This document shows positions 25,375 through 34,565 of a stretch of DNA of 64,000 bases, piece by piece. Positions within the stretch are counted from its first letter, which is position 1; each line of letters opens with the position of its first letter. Location: positions 930,001-994,000 of the forward strand of contig NZ_CP118157.1 of the NCBI RefSeq assembly GCF_032878875.1. Reading direction: 5' to 3'. The DNA is from Microbacterium sp. AB. Its GTDB lineage: Bacteria > Actinomycetota > Actinomycetes > Actinomycetales > Microbacteriaceae. Under the pieces are notes generated by a model that did not search any database, was not told the origin of the DNA, and saw only the letters and a program-made list of their open reading frames with translations. Made by a program: the position numbers and the translations under genes.

Positions 25375-25572
25375 TCCGGGGCTCTCCTCGTCGGCCGGTG
25401 TGCAGGTCCCGGCACATCGTTGCGCGTGCCGAGGGTCTCGCCGCGCCGCAGGCGGTGAGCCCGCCGCAGGACGCGCGTCCCTCAGCCCTTCCACCCTGCC
25501 GTAGCACTCGCGGCCGGGCCACGCGGAGGGCGGATTTGGCAGCATTTCGGGGAGCCGAAGGCCGGACCGGAC

Positions 25573-25604
25573 TTGTTTGTCGTCAATAACGTCATATATG
25601 ATGT
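25573..25604 (+). promoter_or_regulatory. Promoter with overlapping palindromic operator of the GntR gene
   Basis: -35 TTGTTT (25573-25578), an 18-bp spacer and -10 TATGAT (25597-25602) lie directly before the ATG at 25610, so the mRNA would be leaderless or nearly so. A 16-bp near-perfect palindrome ACGTCATATATGATGT (25589-25604, 7 of 8 pairs) covers the -10. It fits an autoregulatory FCD-type GntR operator. The sequence is AT-rich in a GC-rich context. Confidence 0.6.
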
Positions 25605-25609
25605 ACGAC

Positions 25610-26263
25610 ATGTCGACCCTGCCACCCGCGCCGATCGTGCTGCCCTCGCGGACGGAGCACGCCCTGTCGGTCATCAAGCAGGGGATCCTCAGCGGGCGAT
25701 TCGCGCCGGGGCAGTCGCTCGTCGAGACGGAGCTCGCCCAGGAGCTCGCCATGTCGAAGACACCGGTGCGCGAGGCGCTGAAGACGCTCGAGATGAGCGG
25801 ACTCGTCGTCGTGCGCCCCTACATCGGCGTGCGCGTGCGGGAGCTCTCCCAGGAGGACGCGGTGGCGATCTACGACACGCGTCTCCTCCTGGAGCCGGAA
25901 GCCGTGCGTCGGAGCGTCGCGAACGGCGCGGACACCTCGCCCGCGCGCGCAGCGCTCGTGCGGGCGGACGCCGCGGTCGACGCGCCGTCTCGCAGCCTTG
26001 CGAACCGTGCGTTCCATGCGGGGCTCTGGGCGGGGGCGCAGAATCCGATCCTCATCGGGGTCCTCGACGGCCTGCGGGACCAGACCGCGCTCGCTGCGGT
26101 GTCGACGTGGGCCCGCGAGCCGAGCTGGCGCGACGAGGCCGAGGAGCATGCCCGCATCCTCGACGCGGCGGAGGCGGGCGAGGCCGACCGAGCCGCAGAA
26201 CTGACCAGCCGGCACATCGCCGGCTTCCTCGACCGTCTTCGTCAGGGAGGAGCCGCCCGCTGA
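25610..26263 (+). CDS. GntR family (FadR/FCD subfamily) regulator of sugar-acid use
   Basis: The 217-residue protein has an N-terminal winged helix (about 15-75; LAQELAMSKTPVREALKTLE is the recognition region) and an all-helical FCD domain with YDTRLLLEPEAVR, ANRAFHAGLWAGAQN and EEHARILDAAEAGE, which carry the His/Asp metal-binding positions. FCD regulators usually bind sugar acids or carboxylates. The ATG at 25610 was chosen over earlier in-frame ATGs because the promoter and operator occupy the upstream bases. It leads the operon MFS-dehydratase-dehydratase-dehydrogenase and probably represses it. Confidence 0.88.
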   Translation: MSTLPPAPIVLPSRTEHALSVIKQGILSGRFAPGQSLVETELAQELAMSKTPVREALKTLEMSGLVVVRPYIGVRVRELSQEDAVAIYDTRLLLEPEAVRRSVANGADTSPARAALVRADAAVDAPSRSLANRAFHAGLWAGAQNPILIGVLDGLRDQTALAAVSTWAREPSWRDEAEEHARILDAAEAGEADRAAELTSRHIAGFLDRLRQGGAAR

Positions 26264-26355
26264 CAGCGAGGTGCGACCCGTTCACCGCCAAGATCCCGGG
26301 CCGCACCTCAGGAACCGTGCTCCGCCAAGGAGCACACGCCACCCAAGGAGCGACG

Positions 26356-27699
26356 ATGCTTCATCGTACAAGCACGGGGCAGCGCAGTGCAGCGCGCCCC
26401 CACCGCAGTCAGACCCGCTGGACGATCGTGGGCCTCTCGGCCCTCGGACTGACGATCGCCTACCTCGACAGGGCGGCGCTGAGCGTCGCCGTGCCGTTCA
26501 TGTCGGACGAGTTCGCCATCAGCCCTGCCGTGCAGGGCGTGCTGCTGTCTTCCTTCTTCTGGACGTACGCGCTGTTCCAGGTCCCGTCCGGATGGCTGCT
26601 CGACCGGTTCGGCCCGCGTGTCATCTACCCGATCGCGGTCGGATGGTGGTCGATCTGGACGACGCTCACGGCCTTCGCCACGGGCGTCTCGAGCATCATC
26701 GTCTTCCGGCTCGGCCTCGGAGTGGGGGAGGCCCCCGTCCAGCCCGCCAACATCAAGGTCGTCTCGACATGGTTCCCGCGCCGTGAACGCGCCTTCGCCT
26801 CCAGCCTGTTCGACATGGGGCAGCAGATCGGCTCGGCGCTGTCGATCCCGATCGTCACCGTGATCGCCGTCTCCGCCGGCTGGCGCTGGGCCTTCGTGCT
26901 GATCGGAGCCGTGGGCCTGCTCTGGATCGTCGGCTGGCTCGCGATCTACCGCGTCCCCGAGAGGCATCCCCGGGTCAACGCCGCCGAGCTGGAGCACATC
27001 CGCTCCGATCAGGCGGAGATGGTGAAGCCCGCGGGGCAGGCGCCTCGCTGGCGCGATCTCCTCACCGACAACCAGGTGTGGGCGCTGACACTCGGGTACG
27101 TCTTCCGTTCGCTCGCCGGCGCCTTCTTCCTGACCTGGTACCCGAGCTATCTCCTCGACGCGCGAGGCTTCACCGAGGCCGAGTTCGGCATGGTCGGAGC
27201 CCTCCCCGCCCTCATCGCAATCGGTTCGACCGTGCTCGGCGGCGTCGTGTCGGATCGGATGCTCGCCTCGGGCCTGTCGGCCAACGTCGCGCGCAAGGTG
27301 CCGATCATCTCGGGTCTCGTGCTCAGCGCGTGCATCGGATTCAGCCCGTTCATCGACAGCAACGCGATCCTCATGGTCGTCCTCACCGTGTCGAGCGCCG
27401 CGCATTCGTTCGCGGGCGCGGCCATCCTGAGCCTCCCCGCTGAGGTCGCGCCGTCATCCGAGCAGGTCGGATCGCTCGCCGGATTCCAGAACTTCGGCTC
27501 TCAGCTCGGCAACCTCATCAGCCCCATCGCCATCGGGCTCTTCCTCACCTTCTCCGGCGGGTCGTACCTCGGCCCCCTGGTGTTCGCAGCGCTCAGCTGT
27601 CTCGTCAGTGCGGCCGTCTACGGATTCTGGGTCCGGATCAAGCCTGTCGAACCCCTCGCGGACGTCGTGTCCGCACCACATGAGATCGGAGCCCCATGA
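26356..27699 (+). CDS. MFS sugar-acid transporter (anion:cation symporter family)
   Basis: A 447-residue, 12-helix permease. The motifs YLDRAALSVAVPFMSDEFAI in helix 1, SGWLLDRFGPR in the A-motif loop and GLGVGEAPVQPANIKVVSTW are typical of the ACS family that imports hexuronates, galactonate, glucarate or tartrate with protons. The ATG follows CCAAGGAGCGACG, a strong ribosome binding site. The stop overlaps the ATG of the next gene (ATGA). Together with the downstream enzymes it probably imports an aldonic or aldaric acid. Confidence 0.88.
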   Translation: MLHRTSTGQRSAARPHRSQTRWTIVGLSALGLTIAYLDRAALSVAVPFMSDEFAISPAVQGVLLSSFFWTYALFQVPSGWLLDRFGPRVIYPIAVGWWSIWTTLTAFATGVSSIIVFRLGLGVGEAPVQPANIKVVSTWFPRRERAFASSLFDMGQQIGSALSIPIVTVIAVSAGWRWAFVLIGAVGLLWIVGWLAIYRVPERHPRVNAAELEHIRSDQAEMVKPAGQAPRWRDLLTDNQVWALTLGYVFRSLAGAFFLTWYPSYLLDARGFTEAEFGMVGALPALIAIGSTVLGGVVSDRMLASGLSANVARKVPIISGLVLSACIGFSPFIDSNAILMVVLTVSSAAHSFAGAAILSLPAEVAPSSEQVGSLAGFQNFGSQLGNLISPIAIGLFLTFSGGSYLGPLVFAALSCLVSAAVYGFWVRIKPVEPLADVVSAPHEIGAP

Positions 27700-28604
27700 C
27701 CACCTTCGACCGAACGCTGAACGCCCTGCACACGGTTGTCGGCATCCCCGTCGTGCCGTACGCGTCCGACGGCTCGATCGACCTTGCTCAGGCGGCGGAG
27801 CTCGCCGACCGGCTGGTGTCCAGGGGGCTCGGCGCCCTCACGCCCAACGGCAACACGGGGGAGTTCTACGCGCTGTCCCCCCGGGAGCGCATCGACGTGC
27901 TGCGCACCGTGACCGATGCGGTCGGCGGCCGAGCCGTGGTGATCGCGGGCGTCGGACTCGATCTGTCGACCGCGACCGCGGAGGCGGGGCTCGCGGCCGA
28001 GCTCGGGGCTCAGGCCGTCATGGTGCACCAGCCCGTCCTGCCGTACATGTCGGGTGGCGGATGGGTCGACTACGTCGCCGCGGTCGCCGCGGCCGTGCCG
28101 GAGACCGCCGTGGTCCCGTACGTGAGCTCCACGGCGATCAGCGGCGCCGATGTCTCCGAGCTCGTGCGACGGGCGCCCAACGTCATCGCGCTCAAGTACT
28201 CCGTGCCCGACCCCGTGCTCTTCGCCGAGACCGTCCAGGACGTCGGCGGCGACCTCCTCTGGATCGCAGGGCTCGCCGAGTCGCATGCTCCCGCGGCATG
28301 GCAGGCGGGTGCGCGCGCGTTCACCTCGGGGCTCGTGAACGTCGCTCCGGAGGTCTCCTTCGCGATGCTCGATGCGCTGCGGGCCGGAGACCGGGACGCG
28401 GCGTCGTCGACATGGCGCCGGATCCGGCGCTTCGAGCAGCTCCGCGCGCGCGATCGCAACGCCGACAACGTGTCGGTCGTCAAGGAGGCGATGCACCAGC
28501 TCGGCCTGTGCGACCGTTCGGTGAGGCCGCCGAGCACCGTCGTCGGCGAGAGCGTCAGGGCGGAGATCTCCGAGATCCTCGCGGGATGGGGAGCGGCATC
28601 ATGA
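27696..28604 (+). CDS. DHDPS/NAL-family dehydratase, likely 5-dehydro-4-deoxyglucarate or 2-keto-3-deoxypentonate dehydratase
   Basis: A 302-residue class I aldolase-fold enzyme. It shows GALTPNGNTGEFYALSPRER, the 2-oxoacid carboxylate loop, AVVPYVSS with the catalytic Tyr, and NVIALKYSVPD with the Schiff-base Lys. In KdgD-type enzymes this fold dehydrates (and decarboxylates) 5-dehydro-4-deoxyglucarate to 2-oxoglutarate semialdehyde; AraD-type enzymes dehydrate 2-keto-3-deoxypentonate to the same product. The aldehyde dehydrogenase two genes downstream supports either. The exact substrate cannot be separated from sequence alone. Confidence 0.82.
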   Translation: MTTFDRTLNALHTVVGIPVVPYASDGSIDLAQAAELADRLVSRGLGALTPNGNTGEFYALSPRERIDVLRTVTDAVGGRAVVIAGVGLDLSTATAEAGLAAELGAQAVMVHQPVLPYMSGGGWVDYVAAVAAAVPETAVVPYVSSTAISGADVSELVRRAPNVIALKYSVPDPVLFAETVQDVGGDLLWIAGLAESHAPAAWQAGARAFTSGLVNVAPEVSFAMLDALRAGDRDAASSTWRRIRRFEQLRARDRNADNVSVVKEAMHQLGLCDRSVRPPSTVVGESVRAEISEILAGWGAAS

Positions 28605-29737
28605 GGATCGAACGTCTCACCACGTACCTCCAGCGCGTCGGCGATCGGCCGCGAGTCCTCCTCCGCCTCACGACGGACGACGGGATCGACGGGTGGGCGG
28701 AGGTCTACAACCACGGCCCCGACCTCGCCTATCCGGCGATCCTGGAATACCTCGCGGACCAGATCTCCGGGATCGACGCGACGAGGGTCGGCTTCGTCAA
28801 CCAGCTGCTCCACCAGTCGGCGCGGTTCCCGCAGGGCGCGCTGGGGCTCGCTGCGATCGCCGCCGTCGACCACGCCCTGTGGGACGTCGCGGCGAAGGCG
28901 GCGGGAGTGCCCGTCTACCAGCTGCTGGGCGGACGCGTGCGCGATCGGGTACGCGTGTACGCCGGCCTCTATTCCGCACCGGATGTGCGGGACCTCGTCG
29001 ACCGGACGGCGCAGCTCCACGAGGAGCAGGGGATCGACGCGTTCAAGCTGAGCCCCTACCGGCGCGATGTGCATCGTTCGCGGTTCGGCCTGGTCGCGCG
29101 AGAGCTCGGGGAGTGGTTCGGCGAGATCCGCCAGGCCCATCCGGAGGAGTGGGAGTTCGCCTTCGACGCCCACGGATGCCTGTGGGAGCCGCGCCAGGCG
29201 GTGGCCCTCGCCGCGGCCCTCGCGCCGCATGACCCGCTCTTCCTGGAGGAGCCCATCCGCCCGGAGTACCTTCCCGCGTGGGGCCGCATCCGATCGGAGA
29301 TGGCCGTCCCCCTCGCGACGGGGGAGTCGCTCTACTCGCCCAGCGAGTTCCTCGGACTGCTGTCGGTGCAGGGCGCCGACATCATCCAGCCCGACATCTG
29401 CGTCGTCGGCGGCCTCACCCAGATGCGGAAGATCGCCGTGCTCGCGGAGGCACACGACGTCCCCGTCGCCCCCCACAACCCGCTCGGCCCGCTGGCGACG
29501 GCCGCCAACGTGCATTTCGCCGCGGCGACCTGGAACTTCTCGATCCTGGAGTACAAGCCGGACGAGGTCTCGTGGTGCCACGACCCGTACCTCCCGACCG
29601 ACGGGCACCTCGAGCTGCGCGAGGACAGACCCGGATGGGGGATCGAGATCGACGAGAGCGCTCTCGAGCGCGACGACTGGGTGCACTGGGAACGACGGGT
29701 TCCCGTGCGGAAGGACGGATCGACGGCATGGATGTGA
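28601..29737 (+). CDS. Mandelate racemase/enolase-superfamily sugar-acid dehydratase
   Basis: The 378-residue protein has an N-terminal capping domain and a TIM barrel. Metal and catalytic residues are visible: FAFDAHGCLW (Asp plus the Asp-X-His pair), LFLEEPIRPEY (Glu), ATGESLYS (Glu) and APHNPLGPL (His). The D-x-H, E, E, H pattern resembles galactonate dehydratase and related acid-sugar dehydratases rather than muconate cycloisomerase (K-x-K is absent). It would form a 2-keto-3-deoxy acid for the preceding dehydratase. The start overlaps the previous stop (ATGA). Confidence 0.85.
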   Translation: MRIERLTTYLQRVGDRPRVLLRLTTDDGIDGWAEVYNHGPDLAYPAILEYLADQISGIDATRVGFVNQLLHQSARFPQGALGLAAIAAVDHALWDVAAKAAGVPVYQLLGGRVRDRVRVYAGLYSAPDVRDLVDRTAQLHEEQGIDAFKLSPYRRDVHRSRFGLVARELGEWFGEIRQAHPEEWEFAFDAHGCLWEPRQAVALAAALAPHDPLFLEEPIRPEYLPAWGRIRSEMAVPLATGESLYSPSEFLGLLSVQGADIIQPDICVVGGLTQMRKIAVLAEAHDVPVAPHNPLGPLATAANVHFAAATWNFSILEYKPDEVSWCHDPYLPTDGHLELREDRPGWGIEIDESALERDDWVHWERRVPVRKDGSTAWM

Positions 29738-31287
29738 CGAACCGCGTGGAGAGCAGGGACGCCCGGACGGGTGACGTGCGTGCCCTCGACGTCGGCGAGA
29801 CCGACGCCGCGGGTGTCGACCACGTCGTGTCGCGCGCGCGGGAAGCGGCCGACGGCTTCGCGACGTGGTCCCGCGCACGACGCGCCGGACTGCTCGAGGC
29901 GCTCGCCGACGGGCTGGAGGGGGAACGCCACGCCCTCGTGGCGGACGCGGACCGCGAGACGGCCCTGGGGGCGACGCGCCTGGGCGCCGAGCTCACACGG
30001 ACGACGTACCAGCTCAGGGAGTTCTCCCGCGTCGTGCGCGACGGGAGCCACCTCGAAGCCGCCGTCGACCACGCGGCCGAGACGCCCATGGGACCGCGTC
30101 CCGACCTTCGGCGGATGCTCGTGCCGCTCGGCCCCGTCGCGGTGTACGCCGCGAGCAACTTCCCGTTCGCCTTCTCCGTGCTGGGCGGTGACACCGCGTC
30201 GGCGCTGGCCGCGGGCAACGCCGTCGTCGTCAAGGCTCACCCGGGCCATCCGGCCGCGTCGGAACGCGTGGCCGCGATCGCCCGGGAGGCCGTCGCCTCT
30301 GCGGGAGCGCCCGCAGGGCTGCTCGCGCTCGTGCACGGGTTCGACGCGGGCGTACGTCTGGTGACGCATCCCTCCGTGCGCGCGGCGGCGTTCACCGGCT
30401 CGCTCGCCGGCGGCCGGGCGCTCGCGGATGCCGCCGCGGGGCGGCCGGACCCGATCCCGTTCTACGGCGAGCTGGGCAGCGTCAACCCGCTCCTGGTGAC
30501 CCCGCGCGCGGCTCGCGAACGGGCGGAGGAGTACGGCCAGGGCATCGCGGGATCCGTGCTGCAGGGCGGGGGGCAGTTCTGCACGAAGCCCGGGCTCGTC
30601 CTGATCCCGCAGGGCGAGGACGGCGACCGGGTCGTCGCGGCGATGGCGCAGGCGGTTTCGGCGGCAACGGCCGCGCCCGCGCTCACGGCGTCGATGGCGG
30701 AGGCGTACGACCGCGGCGTGGAGGCGCGGACGCACGATGCGCGCCGGCGCGCATCGGGGGCGGCCGGCGGGCCGCACACCACGCGTCCCGTCCTGTTCGA
30801 GGTCGCAGCCGAATCCCTGACCGACCTGCTCGCGGAGGAGTGCTTCGGCCCGGTCGCCGTCGTGGCCAGGTATGAGGACGAAGCGGACGCGCTCGCCGCC
30901 CTCGCGCGCGTCCCGGGATCCCTCACGGCCACGGTGCTGACCGCGGGCGAGACGGATCGGGGCCTCCCCGCGACGAGGGCCTCGCTCACGGCGCGCGCCG
31001 GTCGCATCCTGTTCGACGGCTACCCGACCGGCGTCGCCGTCAGCCCCGCGCAGCACCACGGCGGCCCGTGGCCCGCGACGAACACGCTGCACACCTCGGT
31101 CGGCGCGACGGCCATCAGGCGGTTTCTGCGTCCGGTCGCGTGGCAGCAGGCCCCACAGCACGCGTTGCCTCCGGAGCTGCGCGAGGGACCGGTGCAGGTT
31201 CCGACGCGCGTCGACGGCGTGCTCGTCCTGCCGTCAGCCGATCGGGACCGACCCCACGACGACGCCCACGGCGAGCATCGCGAGTGA
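29728..31287 (+). CDS. 2,5-dioxovalerate (2-oxoglutarate semialdehyde) dehydrogenase-type aldehyde dehydrogenase
   Basis: The 519-residue protein is of the long KGSA dehydrogenase class. Signatures are VYAASNFPFAFSVLGGDT, AFTGSLAGGRALADAAA (NAD(P) binding), FYGELGSVNPL with the general-base Glu and GGGQFCTKPGLVL with the catalytic Cys. It oxidises 2-oxoglutarate semialdehyde to 2-oxoglutarate, ending the pathway of this operon. The start lies 10 bases inside the previous gene. Its last 54 bases overlap the convergent citrate transporter gene, an unusual arrangement that could give antisense interaction. Confidence 0.85.
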   Translation: MDVTNRVESRDARTGDVRALDVGETDAAGVDHVVSRAREAADGFATWSRARRAGLLEALADGLEGERHALVADADRETALGATRLGAELTRTTYQLREFSRVVRDGSHLEAAVDHAAETPMGPRPDLRRMLVPLGPVAVYAASNFPFAFSVLGGDTASALAAGNAVVVKAHPGHPAASERVAAIAREAVASAGAPAGLLALVHGFDAGVRLVTHPSVRAAAFTGSLAGGRALADAAAGRPDPIPFYGELGSVNPLLVTPRAARERAEEYGQGIAGSVLQGGGQFCTKPGLVLIPQGEDGDRVVAAMAQAVSAATAAPALTASMAEAYDRGVEARTHDARRRASGAAGGPHTTRPVLFEVAAESLTDLLAEECFGPVAVVARYEDEADALAALARVPGSLTATVLTAGETDRGLPATRASLTARAGRILFDGYPTGVAVSPAQHHGGPWPATNTLHTSVGATAIRRFLRPVAWQQAPQHALPPELREGPVQVPTRVDGVLVLPSADRDRPHDDAHGEHRE

Positions 31288-32718
31288 GACGACGAGGGCG
31301 CGCCACAGCACCTTCTTGTGGTGGTCGCCGAGGTTGACGTTCGCGAGCGAGACGAGGAGCAGGATCGCCGGCACGAGCGGGCTCTGCAGGTGCACGGGCT
31401 GGCCGATGACCGACGCCCGCGCCATCTCGGCCGGCGTGATCCCGTAGGTCGCAGCGCTCTCGGCGAGGATCGGCAGGATGCCGTAGTAGAAGGCGTCGTT
31501 CGACATGAAGAACGTCATGGGGATCGACAGGAGCCCGGTGATGACGGCGAAGAACGGACCGAGCGACGGCGGGACGATGTCGACGACCCAGTCGGCCATC
31601 GCCGTGACCATGCCCGTTCCGTCGAGCACGCCCACGAGGACGCCGGCGGCGAGCACCATGGAGACGACGCCGACGATGCTCGGCGCATGCGCGACGATCT
31701 CCGCGCTCTGGTCCTTGAGCCTCGGGAAGTTCAGGACGAGCGCGATGCCCGTGCCGATCATGAAGACGAAGGCGAGGGGCAGCACGTCGAGGACGAGCAG
31801 CACCATCACCGCGATCGTCAGCACGAGGTTGACCCAGATGAGCCGCGGACGCAGCGTGGCGCGCTCGGGGCTCAGCATCGTGTCGGCCATCGCCGTGTCG
31901 CGCTCGTCCTCGGAGATCAGCGTGGGGGCGGGCATCCCCGAGCCCTTGACGGTGACCACGTTCGTCGTGCCGAGCACGGCGCGGGCGCCGGGCGTCCCCG
32001 TGCCCGAGCGGGGCTCGGCGAGCCGGCGCACGCGCATCCCGAGACGACCGGGCCGCGTGGTGCCGCCATCCGTCCACAGCTCGTCCGCTCCCGTCAGGCT
32101 GAGGCGGCCGAGGCGTCGGCGTTCCGAGAGCCCGAGAAGCCAGGACAGGCCGAGGGCGATCCCGATGCCGACGATGAGCGAGGGGATCATGGGGACGAAC
32201 ACGTCGGTCGGCTGCAGGCCGAGGGCCGTCGCCGCGCGCACCGTCGGCCCGCCCCACGGCACGATGTTGAGCGTGCCGTTCATCAGCCCGGCCACGCAGG
32301 TCAGCACCACGGGGCTCATCCCGAGGCGGAGGTAGAGCGGGAGCATCGCCGACGTCGTGATGATGAAGGTCGTCGAGCCGTCGCCGTCGAGCGAGACGGC
32401 GCCCGCGAGCAGCGCCGTGCCGAGCACGACCTTGGCGGGGTCGTCGCCGAGGGCGCGTGTGATGAAGCGGATGAGCGGGTCGAACAGCCCGACGTCGATC
32501 ATGATGCCGAAGTACATGATCGCGAACATGAGGAGCGCGGCCGTGGGCGCCATGTCGCCGATCGCCGAGATGACCATGTCGCCGATGCCGAGCCCGGCGC
32601 CCGCGAAGAGGCCGAAGATCGTCGGGACGAGGATGAGCGCGACCATGGGCGTGAGCCGCTTGGTCATGATGAGCACCATGAACGCGAGGATCATGGTGAA
32701 TCCGAGGATGACGAGCAT
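31234..32718 (-). CDS. CitMHS family citrate transporter
   Basis: The 494-residue protein has about 12 hydrophobic segments and a soluble central loop (about residues 225-310). It shows the CitMHS pattern with SLDGDGSTTFIITTSAMLPLY in one half and SIPMTFFMSNDAFYYGILPIL in the other, the latter including the characteristic SNDAFYYG. The family imports citrate complexed with Mg2+ or Ca2+ together with protons. It is divergent from the CitA/CitB system, 173 bases apart, which probably induces it. The ATG at 32718 was chosen because the first helix starts directly after it (MLVILGFTMILAF). Confidence 0.92.
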   Translation of the reverse strand: MLVILGFTMILAFMVLIMTKRLTPMVALILVPTIFGLFAGAGLGIGDMVISAIGDMAPTAALLMFAIMYFGIMIDVGLFDPLIRFITRALGDDPAKVVLGTALLAGAVSLDGDGSTTFIITTSAMLPLYLRLGMSPVVLTCVAGLMNGTLNIVPWGGPTVRAATALGLQPTDVFVPMIPSLIVGIGIALGLSWLLGLSERRRLGRLSLTGADELWTDGGTTRPGRLGMRVRRLAEPRSGTGTPGARAVLGTTNVVTVKGSGMPAPTLISEDERDTAMADTMLSPERATLRPRLIWVNLVLTIAVMVLLVLDVLPLAFVFMIGTGIALVLNFPRLKDQSAEIVAHAPSIVGVVSMVLAAGVLVGVLDGTGMVTAMADWVVDIVPPSLGPFFAVITGLLSIPMTFFMSNDAFYYGILPILAESAATYGITPAEMARASVIGQPVHLQSPLVPAILLLVSLANVNLGDHHKKVLWRALVVSLAMLAVGVVVGSVPIG

Positions 32719-32891
32719 GTGACGTCCTTGTCTTGTGCCGTGGAGACGGATGGCCCGGGGAGACGGGCCGTACCCGGCGACGATACGGTCGTCGCCCTTC
32801 GCGGAAGGGGATGCGCGCATTGGGGGAGGATCTGCGCGTTGGCCTGATTCTGCGCATTCTGCTCATGTGTCCCCGCGGTCATACTCTTCGT

Positions 32892-34565
32892 ATGCGCTTC
32901 ACCACGCGCGTCTTCGCGATGCAGCTGATCGCCGCGGCGGTCGTCGTCGCCGTCTGCGTGGCGGCCTTCGCCGTCCTGGGTCTTCGTCAGCTGCGCGACG
33001 AGGCGGAGTCGACGGCCCTCGCGATCGCGCGGACGGTCGCGAGCGACCCGCAGGTCCGCGAGCAGGTCGCGGCGTACTCGGGTCGCACCGATCTGGATCC
33101 GGGCACGCTCGCGGGGCAGCCCCTGCAGGAGTACGCCACGGGCATCGTCGACCGCACGGGGGCGCTCTTCGTCGTCGTGGCGAACGACCACGGCCTGCGG
33201 CTGGCGCATCCGGACGCGTCTCTCCTGGGCGCCGAGGTCAGCACGGAGTATGCCGCCGTTCTCGCGGGCGAGGAGGTCGTCGCCTGGGAGGAGGGCACGC
33301 TGGGCGACTCGGTGCGCGCGAAGGTCCCTGTGCGGGCGGCCGGTGCGCAGACGGTCGTCGGCGAGGTGAGCGTCGGCCTCGCCCCGGCCCGGGTGTTCGC
33401 GGATGTGCCGTTGATGTCCGCGCTCCTCGCCGGGGTCGCTCTCGTGGCTCTGGTGCTCGCCGCCCTCGTGTCGTCCCTCATCCGACGTCGGCTCGAACGG
33501 CTGACGCGCGGCGTGCAGCCGGAGGAGCTCGGCACGCTCCTGCAGAGCCACGCCGCGGTGCTCGAGGGCGTGCACGACGGCGTCATCGCGGTGTCGCTCG
33601 ACGGCGTCGTGCGCGCCGTCAACCGCGCCGCGGCCGCTGCGGTCGGGATCGACGGCGCGGCCGGTCGCTCGCTCGACGAGCTCTCGCTTCCGCCGAGACT
33701 GCGGGCGGTGATCGCGCGTTCGCTGCAGGGTGCGCCGTTCGCGGAGGGGGAGCTCGTCCTGAGCGATCGAGTCGTGTACGTCGAGGTGCGGCGCGTCCGG
33801 CACGGCGACGACGTGCTCGGCGTGGTCGCCGTGCTCCGCGACCGGACGGACGTCGTGGCGATGGTGGAGCGGCTCGACGCCGTCCGTGCGGCGACCAACG
33901 CCCTGCGCGCGCAGCGACACGAGTTCGCGAACCGGATGCATGCCGTGAGCGGCATGATCGCTGCGGGACGTGTGCCCGAGGTGCAGGACCTGCTGGCGGG
34001 GCTCGCCGTCCGGGGCGCGTTGCCCGAGGAGGCGGACGTGGTCGTGGACGAGCCGTTCCTGCGCTCCTTCCTCGTGGCCAAGCGCATCGAGGCGCGCGAG
34101 CGCGGCGTCGACCTGCGGGTCGGAGACGACACGTTCCTCGTGGGCGTCGTCGCGGAGCCCGAGGACGTCGCGGCCGTCCTCGGCAATCTCGTCGACAACG
34201 CCGTGACCGCGGCCGCCGCGGGCGGAGAGCCCCGCTGGGCGGAGGTGTCGCTGCTCGACGACGGGGACGAGCTCGCGCTCACGGTGACCGACTCCGGCGC
34301 CGGCGTCGACGACCCCGAGCACGTCTTCGAGCGGGCGCGCGCCGCCGAGGAGGACGAATCGGCCCGCGTGCACGGGCGGGGAATCGGCCTGCCGCTCGCG
34401 CGGAGGTTCACCCGGCGCCGCGGAGGCGAGCTCTGGCTCGCCGAGGCGAACGGCGAAGGACACGGCGCGGTGTTCGCGGCGCGGCTCCCCGGCGTGATGA
34501 AGGTCCGAGGAGCGCCGGTCGACGAGGATGGGACAGCGCGCCGAGGGGAGGGGGATGCGACATGA
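32892..34565 (+). CDS. CitA/DcuS-type sensor histidine kinase
   Basis: The 557-residue kinase has TM1 (about 9-31), an extracytoplasmic PDC-like sensor domain (about 32-175) with VVVANDHGLRLAHPDASLLG, TM2 (about 178-198), a cytoplasmic PAS domain (about 215-325) and a SpoOB-type dimerisation helix with QRHEFANRMHAVSG, His being the phosphoacceptor. The HATPase domain shows NLVDNAVTAA, TDSGAGV and GRGIGLPLAR. This layout is standard for citrate and C4-dicarboxylate sensors. It is coupled to the response regulator by an ATGA overlap and divergent from the CitMHS transporter. Confidence 0.9.
   Translation: MRFTTRVFAMQLIAAAVVVAVCVAAFAVLGLRQLRDEAESTALAIARTVASDPQVREQVAAYSGRTDLDPGTLAGQPLQEYATGIVDRTGALFVVVANDHGLRLAHPDASLLGAEVSTEYAAVLAGEEVVAWEEGTLGDSVRAKVPVRAAGAQTVVGEVSVGLAPARVFADVPLMSALLAGVALVALVLAALVSSLIRRRLERLTRGVQPEELGTLLQSHAAVLEGVHDGVIAVSLDGVVRAVNRAAAAAVGIDGAAGRSLDELSLPPRLRAVIARSLQGAPFAEGELVLSDRVVYVEVRRVRHGDDVLGVVAVLRDRTDVVAMVERLDAVRAATNALRAQRHEFANRMHAVSGMIAAGRVPEVQDLLAGLAVRGALPEEADVVVDEPFLRSFLVAKRIEARERGVDLRVGDDTFLVGVVAEPEDVAAVLGNLVDNAVTAAAAGGEPRWAEVSLLDDGDELALTVTDSGAGVDDPEHVFERARAAEEDESARVHGRGIGLPLARRFTRRRGGELWLAEANGEGHGAVFAARLPGVMKVRGAPVDEDGTARRGEGDAT

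Noticed and set aside
25375..25572. yybP-ykoY manganese riboswitch upstream of mntP
   Set aside because: On the minus strand GGCGAGACC resembles the conserved 3' part, but the GGGGAGTAG element and the closing stem could not be found, so the call is not supportable.
31318..32847. 509-residue plus-strand frame over the citrate transporter gene
   Set aside because: Charged low-complexity antisense product; the minus strand encodes a convincing CitMHS membrane protein.
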